A stretch of 64,000 nucleotides of DNA from Dendrolimus kikuchii (GCA_019925095.2 CM034413.1:12111001-12175000), one strand, 5' to 3'; shown: positions 51,441-61,612, numbered from the stretch's first letter. Notes: generated by a model not told the origin, from the letters alone. Program-made: numbers and translations.

Positions 51441-51486
51441 CTACGTTTTAACGGTTTTAAGCGCAGTAATTTATTCGATTTTATAA
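51441..51486. mobile_element. MITE left arm
   Basis: AACTACGTTTTAACGG then TTTTAAGCGCAGTAATT, matching the 32396 arm. No right arm follows before the Helitron. Confidence 0.6.
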
Positions 51487-51491
51487 TTCCA

Positions 51492-51586
51492 CTAGCTGTG
51501 CCCGCGACGTCGTCCTCGTGGAATTTGCTTTTAAAATTTCCCGATTTTGAAAAATTCTTCATTGATGCTCCGCTCCGAGCTCCGCG
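51492..51586 (-). mobile_element. Helitron family A, 3' fragment
   Basis: CTAG at 51492-51495 after A, then CTGTGCCCGCGACGTCGTCC to TTCATTGATGCTCCGCTCC. The 5' half is missing. Confidence 0.6.
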
Positions 51587-51763
51587 CTTACTTACTTACT
51601 TACCATGATCAAATCGCAGATGTCCTTAAGAATGGGTAGATAAAAAGCGCCTATAATAAACGTGTATATGTGAAGAGATTAATGAATGAATTATAATTTT
51701 TTCCTAAGTTTTCGCGACTAGTATACACAATAACAAAAATAAAACAAAAATAAAATAAAAAAT

Positions 51764-51906
51764 AAATAACAAAGTGCTGGAATAACATTCCTCCACCTAT
51801 AAGAAACGCCTCATCAGTGTCACTCTTTAGGGTCACACTAAAGCAATTCCTTTGCGAACACCAAAAGGCACAAAGTAACTTAAGGCATGATACAAGGGCT
51901 TTATGA
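51764..51906 (+). pseudogene. LINE ORF2 C-terminal fragment
   Basis: Encodes KCWNNIPPPIRNASSVSLFR then VTLKQFLCEHQ and a stop at about 51904. WNxIPxxIRxxxSxxxF is a LINE C-terminus. The 3' UTR follows and appears to continue to 52925 around repeat Y. Confidence 0.6.
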
Positions 51907-52074
51907 CCATTTTTACTAATACCTATGATAACATTAACAATAATCTGTTTATTTTATTTACATACTTGTTTTTTGTTCACGTATCTCACTATGTTTATAT
52001 ATCTATGTATATGTGTTTATTATTATCATTTCGATGTAAGTATGTCTAATAACCCGTTTCATTTTTATTACTGT

Positions 52075-52700
52075 ATGTCTTTGTAGGCCACGGGCCATAA
52101 AAATGGCCCGGACATTTGGAGGGCTTGCGTGGGGCCATGGGAAGGCTAACATGTAGAGGCCCCTTGACAAATTTAATGTAAATGTGGCGTGACACTGACC
52201 GGCGATTATCCCTGTCTACACCATATAGTAATGCACCCAAGGACAAGCCCCGGCCAGTGTAGGACTATTGTGGGAAATGAGGACAATAAGTACCGGGCTA
52301 TTGGGGTGAACTGCTAGTGGTACTAGGGGTCTGGGAATATGGGGACTATGGCGTCTGCACGTCGCAATATTCAGGGAACATGGAAAAATGAGCAGACGGT
52401 GACTTGCCACTCCCTGCATGGGCCCCAAAAAATGCCATAAAGACAGGGGCAACATGGATGTGAGTGGATAAGGGGTGTCGAGAGGTGGGCTGCAGGTTCA
52501 CCGAAGCTACTTCCGACGTTAGGCCACTTATCACTTCCACCCCTGGAGCTTGAGTCTTAGCTCTAGCGATCTCCACTCCGTGCCGGCTGGCTAAGGCAAG
52601 CACGGAGGCGAGGGCCTTGCCTTGGCCCCCGGAGTCGGGTACGAGGTGTCGCAACTCACCTAAGGCTTCGCCACAAAGCCCCCCTGCGGTCATTTTTATA
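52075..52700 (-). repeat. Dispersed repeat Y, copy 2 (longer)
   Basis: Matches 39672-40060 and continues to 52700. The minus strand is open for 115 codons (52346-52693) from MTAGGLCGEALGELRHLVPD without a known domain. It sits inside a LINE 3' UTR; similar words TTATTACTGTA and TTATTAACTGTA flank it. Confidence 0.55.
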
Positions 52701-52734
52701 ATTATTAACTGTACCGATTTGATATATTATTTGT

Positions 52735-52926
52735 GTTGTATTGTCCTCCGTGATTCTACCTGCTGGTCCTAGGCGGAAGAACAGCGCTGGCCTTAGCAGC
52801 TAGCATTACGCTGAGTCTGGGTCCAATTTTAGGACTTATATTGATGCAGTTATCTTTTATTTTACTCAGTATTGTTAACATGTTTATTTGTCCTAAATAA
52901 AATAATTCTTTCTTTCTTTTCTTTCT
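52735..52926 (+). repeat. LINE 3' UTR, (TTTC)n-tailed
   Basis: GGCGGAAGAACAGCGCTGG, GCATTACGCTGAGTCTGG, then TTTGTCCTAAATAAAATAA and (CTTT)n. Forward copy of the family at 22690 and 57112. Confidence 0.65.
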
Positions 52927-52929
52927 TTC

Positions 52930-53437
52930 AATAGAACTACGTTTTAACAGTTTATGCGCAGTAATTTATTAGATTTTATAATTCCACTAGCTGCGCTCGC
53001 GACGTCGTCCTCGTGGAATTTGCTTTCAAAACCTCCCGATTTTGAAACATTCTTCATTGATGCTCCGCTCCTATTGGTCTTAGCGTGATGATATATAGCC
53101 TATAGCCTTCCTCGATAAATAGGCTATCTAACACCGAAAGAATTTTTCACATCGGACGTGTAATTCCTGAGATTAGCGCGTTCAATCAATCAAGCAAACA
53201 AACAAACTCTTCAGTTTTATATATTAGTATAAGATAGAGTAAATAATAACCATAAACAAAAACTAAATAATTAAAATGAGCAAGTTGGCGGTAGGCTAAA
53301 TAAAATATTTAACAATACTCATTGACACTTGACATCTTTCTCTTCCGTGATCACAGCTACTGAAAAGTGGCCGAAACATCGGAATAATAAAAATCAAATA
53401 AATTACCGCGCTTAAAACCGTTAAAACGTAGTTTTAT
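52930..53437. mobile_element. MITE with a Helitron inside
   Basis: Left arm AACTACGTTTTAACAG (52930) and right arm CCGTTAAAACGTAGTT (to 53437) match the 32396 MITE with several changes. The loop word CGTGATCACAG...GGCCGAAACATCGG near 53350-53375 corresponds to its centre. The 248-bp Helitron lies in the left half. Confidence 0.65.
52987..53234 (-). mobile_element. Helitron family A, complete (248 bp)
   Basis: Minus strand TC at 53234-53233 and CTAG at 52990-52987, flanked by A and T. Same body as 34910-35146. Confidence 0.75.
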
Positions 53438-53904
53438 TACAAAAGATATATGTCAAGATCATAGCAATTGCATCAATAAGATTATAAGCCCTAAACTGCT
53501 ATGAATTAACCAACTCCCTCCAACATTCTCCAGTTCAAACTCACACCATAAGTAAGTAGAACAAAGAATGATCGTAGAGGTTGGATTTTATACAGATGCT
53601 ATAGCCGTGAAAATATTTGAGATTTTTTTAACAGAAACAAAACCGACTTGAAACTAAAAAGCGTCAAAAATGACAACAGAAAGAAAAACCTAAAGAAACA
53701 ATAACGAATTTGAAAATATAGTAATTTTCCTGTTTTACTTCGGACCGACTTCAAGATGAGGTAGAAAATATATATTTATTGCTTTTTAATTTGAATCTGG
53801 TTTTATTTTTGTAAAAAAAAAACGTATTACTTGTGTAAATTTCTATTATTTATTCTTGTATCATAGAATACTATTTTTAAAATTAAACGACATTACAAAA
53901 AATT
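53438..53904. other. Unassigned stretch
   Basis: AAACCGACTTGAAACTAAAA near 53640 and GGACCGACTTCAAGATGAGG near 53740 are AACCGACTTC-family scraps. Confidence 0.35.
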
Positions 53905-54230
53905 TATCCGTGCAGGAACGGAGAAAGAATACAATTTCCTGCGGCCCGGCGGCCTGTCGTAAGAGGCGACTAAACAACCCACAGCCAGGTGGTAGAGTAT
54001 TTGCTCGACTGGATGGCGACCACCCCTGGTCTGGTCTAGAGTATGCCGCCATAACAACCTTGTGTTGTGTTCCGGCATTAGTGACCAGGTTCCAGTCTCC
54101 TTTAAGAGAGCAGCAGCGCATTTGTAGCACCTTTGGTGTTGCAAAAGTCTATAGGCGATGGTAACCGCTTTCCACCAAGTGGGCCGTCTGCCTGTCTGCT
54201 GAACTCCTGCAATAAAAAAAATAAAAAAAA
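53905..54230 (+). mobile_element. SINE-like repeat, full length
   Basis: Head TATCCGTGCAGGAACGGAG to tail CTCCTGCAATAAAAAAAATA, with a five-base duplication (GGTCTGGTCTAG). Confidence 0.85.
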
Positions 54231-54470
54231 GTTAAAATTTTAATATCATTATATTATAAACATATTTACAAGTAAATTAACAATTTGCCCGTAAAACTTC
54301 AAGTTAAAATTTTGTTGCGATTCGTTTTGCCACTTATCCGTTGAAGTTTCACTTCTTCTATGTGTCCCAGTACACATTTCGATTTTTCGCAGGTTTACTG
54401 CAAATTATGATTTGGTTAGGTTAGGTACATTTTAATGAATGCATTTTTTATTTAAAAATATTTTATTTTA

Positions 54471-54775
54471 TCAAACAAAAAAACTGAATTCGATCCGGAA
54501 CCAAAAACGCATCCATAGTCTACTCTAAAATTATGCCGCCTCTCACCACGTCTAGTCTAAATTTATCCCGCTCCTCCACGCGGCCGTAATGCTTTTTCGT
54601 GACAGAAAAATCCTAAGACCCCCCGTCTATATAGAAGTTTCACTTCAAAAATGTACTCCAGGTCGCTCTCGGTTACCAAAATGAATGCGTTGCGTAAATA
54701 TTTGAATAGCGTTAGAAATAATATATTAAACGCCTGTTACAATTGTACTATTGGCACGCGTATACAAGTTTGCCA
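54471..54775. repeat. Dispersed repeats shared with 29703 and 38700
   Basis: 54471-54650 matches 29703-29880; 54712-54775 (TTAAACGCCTGTTACAATTG, TTGGCACGCGTATACA) matches 38700-38770. Confidence 0.55.
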
Positions 54776-54778
54776 TTC

Positions 54779-54833
54779 AATTGACAGTGACATAATTGAC
54801 AGTGACATTCTTGACAGTGACATAGTTTGACAG
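54779..54833. repeat. 17-bp tandem repeat, three units
   Basis: TTGACAGTGACAT repeated at 54780, 54797 and 54814 with AATTC-type linkers, then a partial TTTGACAG. Confidence 0.8.
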
Positions 54834-54895
54834 ACATTAGTAGTGTCATTGCTATGTCTTTATGTATGCTGCTTCTAGCACTAAAAAATCCGCTT

Positions 54896-55680
54896 AGCTT
54901 GGGAGTGACATTCGCCTAGGGGCGGCCTGTGTTGTTCCACACCGCTGTCAGTGCGGAGATAAGGTCGAGCGCCTCGGTCACCATGGGTTATCGTGTAGCA
55001 GGAGTGCCGGCAGAATTTCACGTCATGCAACACTTAATGACATAATCCGTCGGGCTCTTGTCACCGCCGGGGTACCTGCCGTCCTAGAACCGAACGGCTT
55101 GTGCCGCGACGATGGCAAGAGACCCGATGGAATGTCATTGGTGCCCTGGAAGATGGGTCGCCCCTTAGTATGGGACGCGTCTTGCGTCGATACTTTGGCA
55201 GCGTCCCATCTTCCAGCTACTAGCATGTCTGCCGGTACAGCTGCGGCACAACAGGAGGCCCTAAAACGCCGCAAATACTCAGCCATCGGAAATGGCTACA
55301 TATTTGCTGCTTTTGGGGTCGAGACCCTGGGACCATGGGGGCCTGAGGCGCACAAGCTTTATCGGCACATAGTCAAACGTCTGGTGGATGTCTCACGTGA
55401 CCAAAAGACTGGTTTATACCTCGCACAGCGCATCAGCATTGCCATTCAGAAAGGCAATGTGGCCAGTCTTTTGGGCACGTTTCCGACTGAGAGCGGTCTA
55501 GAACTAGATTTTATACTTTAATTTTAGTTTGTATATATAGTTTATTTTTAGTTTAATTTATTGTATAGTTTAATTTATAAGTTAATTTATTTTTAGTATT
55601 TAATTATATGTTTTAAGTTAGTTTTAGTTTGATATTAATTGTTATTTTAATTTAATATTCATGTAAATAATAATAAACAT
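54896..55680 (+). mobile_element. RLE-type LINE 3' end, best copy (copy 6)
   Basis: Open from a TAG near 54896 to the stop after FIL at 55521. A CCHC motif C-x-C-x(8)-H-x(4)-C (HRCQCGD...HHGLSC, about 54945-55005), then [37 protein letters not shown] and the C-terminal IQKGNVASLLGTFP. C-x(1-3)-C-x(7-8)-H-x(4)-C followed by (K/R)PD-x(12-15)-D is the layout of the zinc-knuckle and restriction-like endonuclease of R2-group LINEs; the endonuclease assignment is inference. AT-rich 3' UTR follows, ending ATAATAATAAACATTACAG. The RT is absent. Confidence 0.7.
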
Positions 55681-56466
55681 TACAGTGAATAGTAATTTAT
55701 CGAGTATTATATATTTATGTGCTATATATACTTTATCAGGTACTCTTGCCCGCGACTTCACTCGTATCGAAAAATGGTACTTATGTATGGTCGAACTTCA
55801 TTTACTTCATTACTTAATTTACTTCAAAATACATAATGATAAATACCTGTAACACCATCTGGCGCAGCGAAGGTGGAACTAACCATAGGGGAAATAGGTT
55901 AGAATTTTCGCTGCCATGTCAAACAATGTCGTCGCCATGGCAATGTATTTGTTAATGAATAGCAGCAGTGGCGGAAGTAAAATGCGATTATTGTAACATC
56001 TTTTCGACTATATTCGACTATCCCTAGTACTCTAGTACTTTTTTCTGGATGAAAGGGACCCCCTATATCATATTCTGTACTCTTGACAAAGTGTATGTAA
56101 AATTTCGTGCTAACCTGAATCGTAGTATGGCGTTTAACGAGTCTATTTACCGACAGAAAAATAAAAGAGGGTAATTGTACCATATAAAAGCGTGTGGACG
56201 TAACGACGAGACGACATTCCTACTCCAACTTTGGTCTGGTGCGGAGTCCCACTTCGGCTTTCGTCCGATGCACATGTCATCATAACGCTCTATGGTGGCT
56301 AATTATTGTCCGAGAAGTTAGACTATTACAATAAATTGGGTTAAATCTTATTAATAATTAGGGAAAATTAAAAATAATTAATAAAATTAGTGAATACTAA
56401 CACCTAAAGTAGGCAAAGCCTGTACTAGGTATTAGTTATATAATTAAATCGCATCTATCTTCTTCT
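55681..56466. other. Unassigned, with a Helitron-like scrap
   Basis: CTTGCCCGCGACTTCACTCG at 55744 resembles a Helitron 3' end. ACCATATAAAAGCGTG at 56179 is TATA-like but isolated. No frame. Confidence 0.35.
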
Positions 56467-56691
56467 TCTATATATATAAAGCTGAAGAGTTTGTTTGTTT
56501 GAACGCGCTAATCTCAGGAAGTACTGGTCTGATTTGAAAAATTATTTCAGTGTTAGATAGCCCATTTATCGAGGAAGGCTATAAGCTATATATCATCACG
56601 TTAAGATCAACAGGATTGGGGCACCAATGAAGAATGTTTCGAAATCCGGGGGGGACAAATTCCACGCGGACGATGTTGCGGGCACAGCTAG
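56467..56691 (+). mobile_element. Helitron family A, forward copy
   Basis: TCTATATATATAAAGCTGAA to CACGCGGACGATGTTGCGGG then CACAGCTAG at 56691, followed by T. The base before TC is T, not A, so the 5' edge is slightly uncertain. Confidence 0.65.
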
Positions 56692-57111
56692 TTTATAATA
56701 TTAGTTTAGTTGAGTTAGAATACTTGAAGCTTCTCTTTTTTATTTTACCTCTATGACCGGGCTCGTCGTAAAGAACACTGGTACAAAGTGTATCATCTAT
56801 GACTGGTACTATGGTCACTTTAAACCGGCAAACGCTATGTCATAACCGGCCAATATCGGTTACTCCCGACTTCTTTATGTAACTCTAACATGAATTTATT
56901 GCTATGATAATAGAATGATGAGAATTCACTTGGCAAAATTGGGCATTTTACTTAAAAATATGGACTTGTTCTATTAAATAATGACTTGGAACGATAGTTA
57001 ATATCTAATCGCCATATACTGCTGTCCAGATCTTAACCAGAATCAATTAGATAAACTTGAGCGACTTCAAAATTTCTGTATACGATTCATATTCGGCTTA
57101 CGCAAATATAG
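56692..57111. other. Unassigned; possible LINE coding scrap
   Basis: CTGTCCAGATCTTAACCAGA to CTGTATACGATTCATATTCG (57020-57095) encodes LDKLERLQNFCIRFIFGLRK, a LINE RT thumb-like segment (LxxLxxxQNxxIRFIFxL), ending at the reversed LINE tail. Confidence 0.4.
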
Positions 57112-57600
57112 AAAGAAAGAAAGAAAAAAATATTTATTCAGAACTACATACACACAAAATCGTACTTATAAATAAGACAATACAATAGAAATGAAGTTCT
57201 GAATCGGTCCTAACTCAGCATGATGCTGGTCTTTTTTTTTTGAGGCGAGGGAAAATGCTTAACCGATTTACGCACAAACTGGGCCGTTGCTAGGGGAACG
57301 ACACGCGTCGGTCGGGGGCGATAACACTGCAGCAATAGTATGCTCTTGGCAGTGCTCCGTCCGCGATCGACGTCACAGAATAGTGTGGAAGACTCCGAGC
57401 GTTGCTGCACGAGCGAGCAACCCCAATACCCACTAAAAACCCCCTCCTCCCAGTCGACCCTGCGCTTTTGTTTGTGTTGGAAAGGCTAAGATTTAGAACA
57501 TAGTTACGCCCAGCCGTACCAGCGCTGGTCTTCCGTTAGGGCCGTTCAAGTGACTTACGGATAGACAAAACGAAACACACAGAAATCAAAACAAAAAAAA
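57112..57600 (-). repeat. LINE 3' UTR, (TTTC)n-tailed, interrupted
   Basis: Reversed tail AGAAAGAAAGAAAGAAAAAA, then TATTTATTCAGAACTAC and CTCAGCATGATGCTGGT up to 57230, resuming at AGCGCTGGTCTTCCG (57521). An R1-like tail lies between. Confidence 0.6.
57231..57520 (-). repeat. LINE 3' UTR, R1-like, inserted in another LINE UTR
   Basis: (T)10 at left then GAGGCGAGGGAAAATGC; reversed it ends GTGCGTAAATCGGTTAAGC and CCTCGCCTCAAAAAAAAAA, like 41593-41935. Confidence 0.5.
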
Positions 57601-57882
57601 TAAAAATATGACGAGTACTATTGCAAACAATTTTTTTTTTTTAATTAATATATAATATAAAAAAACTGATATAAAAATTAATGCTACGAAGCGAATTTAT
57701 AAAGAAGAACATAATGGAATAAGGAACATAAAGCCTAAAAATTAAAAACTATAACAATATCAATTTTATATTTTGTCTGTCAGTCTGTTGGTTTGTGTCA
57801 AATATACTGCAAATAGGAAATATCTAGTCTGAGAAAAATCATGGTTAAACAGGCAAAAAGAGACTGAAAAATTTATGTAGAT
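57601..57882. other. Unassigned AT-rich stretch
   Basis: No frame or family. Confidence 0.4.
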
Positions 57883-58146
57883 CAGAATGACTAAACAGAT
57901 ATATAATGCAAAAGTGGATGGATGCAGAAGTCGTGGAAGGCCACGACACACCTTCCATGATCAAATTGATCGTGTACTAGCAGAAGGTGATGTCAGGAGC
58001 CTTAAGAACAGACGAGCGTGCATGACAAGAGTTATGAATGTCAAAGAGGCAAGTGAGGTGTGTAAGAATAAGCCTAAATGGCACTCTGTTGTCCGTGCCT
58101 ACCCCGCAAGGGAACTGGTGTGAAGTTATGTATGTATGTATGTATG
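57883..58146 (+). mobile_element. RTE-type LINE 3' fragment
   Basis: Starts AGAATGACTAAACAGATATA; 78-codon frame MTKQIYNAKVDGCRSRGRPR to AYPARELV, then (TATG)n. Confidence 0.8.
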
Positions 58147-58179
58147 TAGAAATATGAAGCTCAAATAGTTGCCAATTCG

Positions 58180-58829
58180 ACTTCGCCGTAATGCTCATGT
58201 TCTGTCTCTTCTTTACAACGTACTGCTTGATCCCAGAGCCCCGTCTTATCTTAAAGGACGTCTTCAGTTCTTTCAGGCTACGTTCCATTATGGACTCACG
58301 AGACCACGTTCACCACCGTGATTTTTCCCGTTACACTTGCTTGCCGGCGTTACAATCGTAAACCCAAGTGGAACGGCTATTCGACCCACCTCTTAACATG
58401 GGTCGTTGTGAGCGTTGTGTTATCGAAAATGATTACGTCATTAGTGACGTTTTCGCCATGACCACTACGACCGCGGTCGCCTTGTGGAACGGCTAACGGA
58501 GCATTTTGGGCGTTGTGAGCGACTACTGGAACGCCCTGTGAGTGATTCGAGATATATGAGGAGTTTTTGGCGGGAACTGAAAGGAGATGTTGTGCTGTGC
58601 AGTTTTATTTTCTAAAAATGTGTAAAATCACTCTAAAATGAACAATAGTTTCAGGATATTGATAGTTTTTGAGTAGTAATTATGTGTTTTTGTGGGAAAT
58701 GTGAACTGTATAGTCAAATGTGGCCTTTCGAGTTTTCACAAGAACTCCATTGAATAGTGTGGATTGTAGCCTACAATACAACTGCTCCTGGCTTAAAGGC
58801 CTAGTTGCCAAGCCAAAAACTTAAAAAAA
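58180..58829 (+). repeat. LINE-like 3' region with poly(A)
   Basis: Ends TTGTAGCCTACAATACAACT, GCTTAAAGGCCTAGTTGCCA and a poly(A) at 58820, words I associate with a lepidopteran LINE end. Upstream coding-like words are broken. Class uncertain. Confidence 0.35.
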
Positions 58830-59030
58830 AGAGATATATGAGAACGTCAGAGAGGTCTCGACTCAGGACACCGTTATATATTACGCAGATTTACTCAAGA
58901 CCGTTCTCTGTTCAAGCTATGCATCTCTGGAATGCTCTGTCGGAAGATGTCCGATTTGCTAAATCTATTCATTCCTTTAACAGACTTGTGAAGCAGCACT
59001 ATCTAACTGTATAACGTGTTTATTGTACTA

Positions 59031-59189
59031 GCGGAGAATGATGTCAGGAGCCTTAAGAACAGACGAGTGTGCATGACAAGAGTTATGAATGTCAAAGAAG
59101 CAAGTGAGGTGTGTAAGAATGGGCCTAAATGGCGCTCTGTTGTTCGTGCCTACCCCGCAAGGGAACTGGCGTGAAGTTATGTATGTATG
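59031..59189 (+). mobile_element. RTE-type LINE 3' fragment nested in a LINE
   Basis: ACTAGCGGAGAATGATGTCA to YPARELA and (TATG)n. GTGTTTATTGT before (59019) and after (59192) it is an 11-bp target duplication. Confidence 0.8.
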
Positions 59190-59226
59190 TATGTGTTTAT
59201 TGTTTGTTTTGTACGTCTATGTATAT

Positions 59227-59227
<1 letters not shown>

Positions 59228-59268
<41 letters not shown>
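59228..59268. repeat. (TA)n microsatellite
   Basis: About 20 TA units immediately before the SINE head, at the insertion site in the LINE UTR. Confidence 0.9.
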
Positions 59269-59271
<3 letters not shown>

Positions 59272-59582
59272 TATCCGTGCGGGAACGCAGAAAGAATACA
59301 ATTTCCTGCGTTGGGGCGGCCTGTCGTAAGAGGCGACTTAACAACCCACAGCCAGGTGGGTATTTCCCCGACTGGATGGCGACCACCACTGGTCTAAAGT
59401 ATGTCGCCATAACAACTTTGAGTTGTATTCCGGCATTAGTAGCCAGGTTCCAGTCTCCATTAAGAGAGCAGCAGCGCATTTGTAGCACCTTTGGTGTTGC
59501 AAATGTCCATAGGCGACGGTAACCGCTTTCCATCAAGTGGGCCGTCTGCCTGTCTGCTGATCTCCTGCAATAAAAAAAAAAG
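59272..59582 (+). mobile_element. SINE-like repeat nested in a LINE 3' UTR
   Basis: Head TATCCGTGCGGGAACGCAG to tail CTCCTGCAATAAAAAAAAAA. Confidence 0.85.
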
Positions 59583-59917
59583 ATATTTTTATAGCTTTAA
59601 TAAATGTATAATAATCACTTTGTCTTACTGATCTTGTCCATCCAAAGGTTGCCTGGAATAGATGGCTTTAAGCAATAAGGCCGCCCATTGTACTACCTTT
59701 TAGTATTTAAGCTTGTTGTGTATTTTATCTCTGTAGTGTTGGTGTACAGTAAAGAGTATTGTATTGTACTACAAGTATTTTGACTACACTTAATTTTTTT
59801 CATTGGGAAGCTGCTAATCATGTAGACAGCTTACGTAGTAGAAAGTGGTTTTTTTTTCTCATTCACCGGACGAACCAGATTCGTCCTGCCTTAACCAACA
59901 TCTTTGTGTTTATTTTT

Positions 59918-60478
59918 TAACCGACTTCAAAAAAAGGAGGAGCTTCTCAATTTGTCGGGATCTTTTTTTGTTGTTTTTTTATGTATGTTCACCGATTACT
60001 CCGAGATTTATGATCTCATTTACGTGATTCTTTTTTTGTTCGAAGCGAAATAGCTGCCATTTGGTCCCCTAAAAGTTTGACGTAATTTGGCACAGTAGTT
60101 TTCATTTTATGAACATTTATTATGAAAAAATTTCCATTCCCTTCCATATGTACACCGATTACGCTGAGATTTATGATCCGGTTTACGTGATTCTTGTTTA
60201 GTTTGATGCGGAATAGTTGCCATTTGGTCCCCTAGAAATTTAACATAGTTTGGTCCAGTAGTTTTCATTTTAGGAACATTTTTTTGTTCCCGTTTCTTGG
60301 GACCTATATTTTTTAAGGAGCGCGGCACCTTTCGTAGGTCTACCCATACATAGCTAGACACTAAAAAGTAACAAATAAAATAAAAAAAAATCGTTTAAAA
60401 AAACATATATTAATAATAATAGCTTTAGAAATAAGTTATTTTATACTTTTTAGTTTTTTAGTTTTTGAAGTCGGTTTT
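59918..60478. repeat. Repeat with AACCGACTTC ends and an internal duplication
   Basis: Ends TTAACCGACTTCAAAAA and TTTTTGAAGTCGGTTT form short inverted termini. Inside, two about 140-bp blocks (59985-60110 and 60150-60285) share CACCGATTACTCCGAGATTT, TGCCATTTGGTCCCCTA and CAGTAGTTTTCATTTTA. No frame; a MITE-like family with many scraps in the window. Confidence 0.65.
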
Positions 60479-60559
60479 TTTCAAACTTTTTTTTTTTATT
60501 TTATCTTTTCAAAAATCTTACAAAGAATCTTATATACCTACTATCACATTTTTCTTTTA

Positions 60560-60930
60560 CATCTGTTATTCGAAAATAGAAAGTGGATACCGTCGACTAT
60601 AGACATTTGAAATACTAGGGGCGAAACCAGCACGTTCTAAGCATTTAGGATGGCATAGACGGGATAGGGTAATGGAATGGAATAGGGGGGTGAGAAAAAG
60701 GGAGGAGGAAATGGGCCATTTGAACTACCATCATACGAAACACGACTCGCTCAGGGCTAACTGTTTCACATAGACATTCTGTGAGAGGCATTATGACATA
60801 ACCGCTTTCCATCAGGTGGGCCCTCTGCCTGTCTGCTAAACTCGTGCAAAGTAAAGCTTCGCATCTGCTGTTGCAAACACCTATAGACGACGCTAACCAC
60901 TTTCCTTTGCTAGTTTCGCAATAAAATAAA
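60560..60930. repeat. Scraps of the SINE tail
   Basis: 60575-60620 (AGTGGATACCGTCGACTATA), 60797-60850 (ATAACCGCTTTCCATCAGGT) and 60865-60925 (TGCTGTTGCAAACACCTATA to CGCAATAAAATAAAAAT) are diverged pieces of the SINE 3' part. Confidence 0.5.
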
Positions 60931-60973
60931 AATTGAAAGTCGTAGGACTGCACGGCAGGAGTTAAAACTTTGT

Positions 60974-61395
60974 ATCTAATCGTGACGGTCACACAAGTTC
61001 AATGCTTTTTCCCCATCCCAAAAGTGCTATATACACACATCTGTATATATGTTTTTGAGCATGATGGTCTGGCGAGTTTAATGCTTTTTCACCATTTTAA
61101 AAGAGCTATATATACGTACACATACACGCACATCTATATATGTATATATATATATATCTAAGCGTGATGGTCACGCGAGTTCAGTGCTTTTTCCCTATTC
61201 CAAAAGAGCTATACGTACACACACATCTGTATATATGTATCTAAGCTTGACGGTCACGCGACTTCAGTGTTTTTTTCCCATTCTAAAGTAGCTATATACG
61301 TACATATACACACACATCTGTATATATGCATCTGAGTGAGACGGTCACGCGAATTCAGTGCCTTCTTCCCATCCCAAAACTGCCCAACGTGCCTG
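60974..61395. repeat. Tandem repeat, about 85-bp unit, five copies
   Basis: Each unit has GACGGTCACGCGAGTTCAGT, TGCTTTTTCCCCATCCC, AAAAGAGCTATATACG and CACATCTGTATATATG. Units start near 60976, 61048, 61155, 61240 and 61328; lengths differ by the AT-rich linker. Confidence 0.85.
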
Positions 61396-61612
61396 CAAAA
61401 GTTTTCACTTCAAAAACTAATCTTTTAATTAAACCATGTCGTACCCTTATCGGCGATAATGACAGCCGAAATGCCGCTGCACCCGTTGACTGACAATGTA
61501 TGTCGAGGTCGTGAAAGGCGTCACCATGACGTCAAATGGCTCATCTCTATACGGCTGGAATTGCAAGTCACTCAATAATGCTACAGGCGACAATACTTTA
61601 CGACGATAATTT
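61396..61612. other. Unassigned stretch
   Basis: Nothing recognised. Confidence 0.35.

Larger units (their letters stand above)
51295..51745. repeat. Direct duplication of about 140 bp, 293 bp apart
   Basis: 51295-51440 and 51588-51740 share ACCATGATCAAATCGCAGAT, GAATGGGTAGATAAAAAGCG and GCGACTAGTATACACAATA. A MITE arm (51441-51486) and Helitron end (51492-51586) lie between them. Confidence 0.8.
58830..59770 (+). mobile_element. LINE 3' region (Jockey/Daphne-like) with two insertions
   Basis: Encodes SERSRLRTPLYITQIYSRPF and VQAMHLWNALSEDVRFAKSI, then VKQHYLTV and a stop at about 59012, the ORF2 C-terminus of the family also at 28860-29370. The UTR is interrupted at 59031 (RTE) and 59272 (SINE) and ends TCCAAAGGTTGCCTGGAAT, AATAAGGCCGCC, GTACAGTAAAGAGTATTG. 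Confidence 0.75.

Noticed and set aside
57225..57532. Target duplication GCTGGTCTT around the R1-like tail
   Set aside because: A second GCTGG word lies at the same place in uninterrupted copies of the host UTR (22840, 52770), so the match may predate the insertion.
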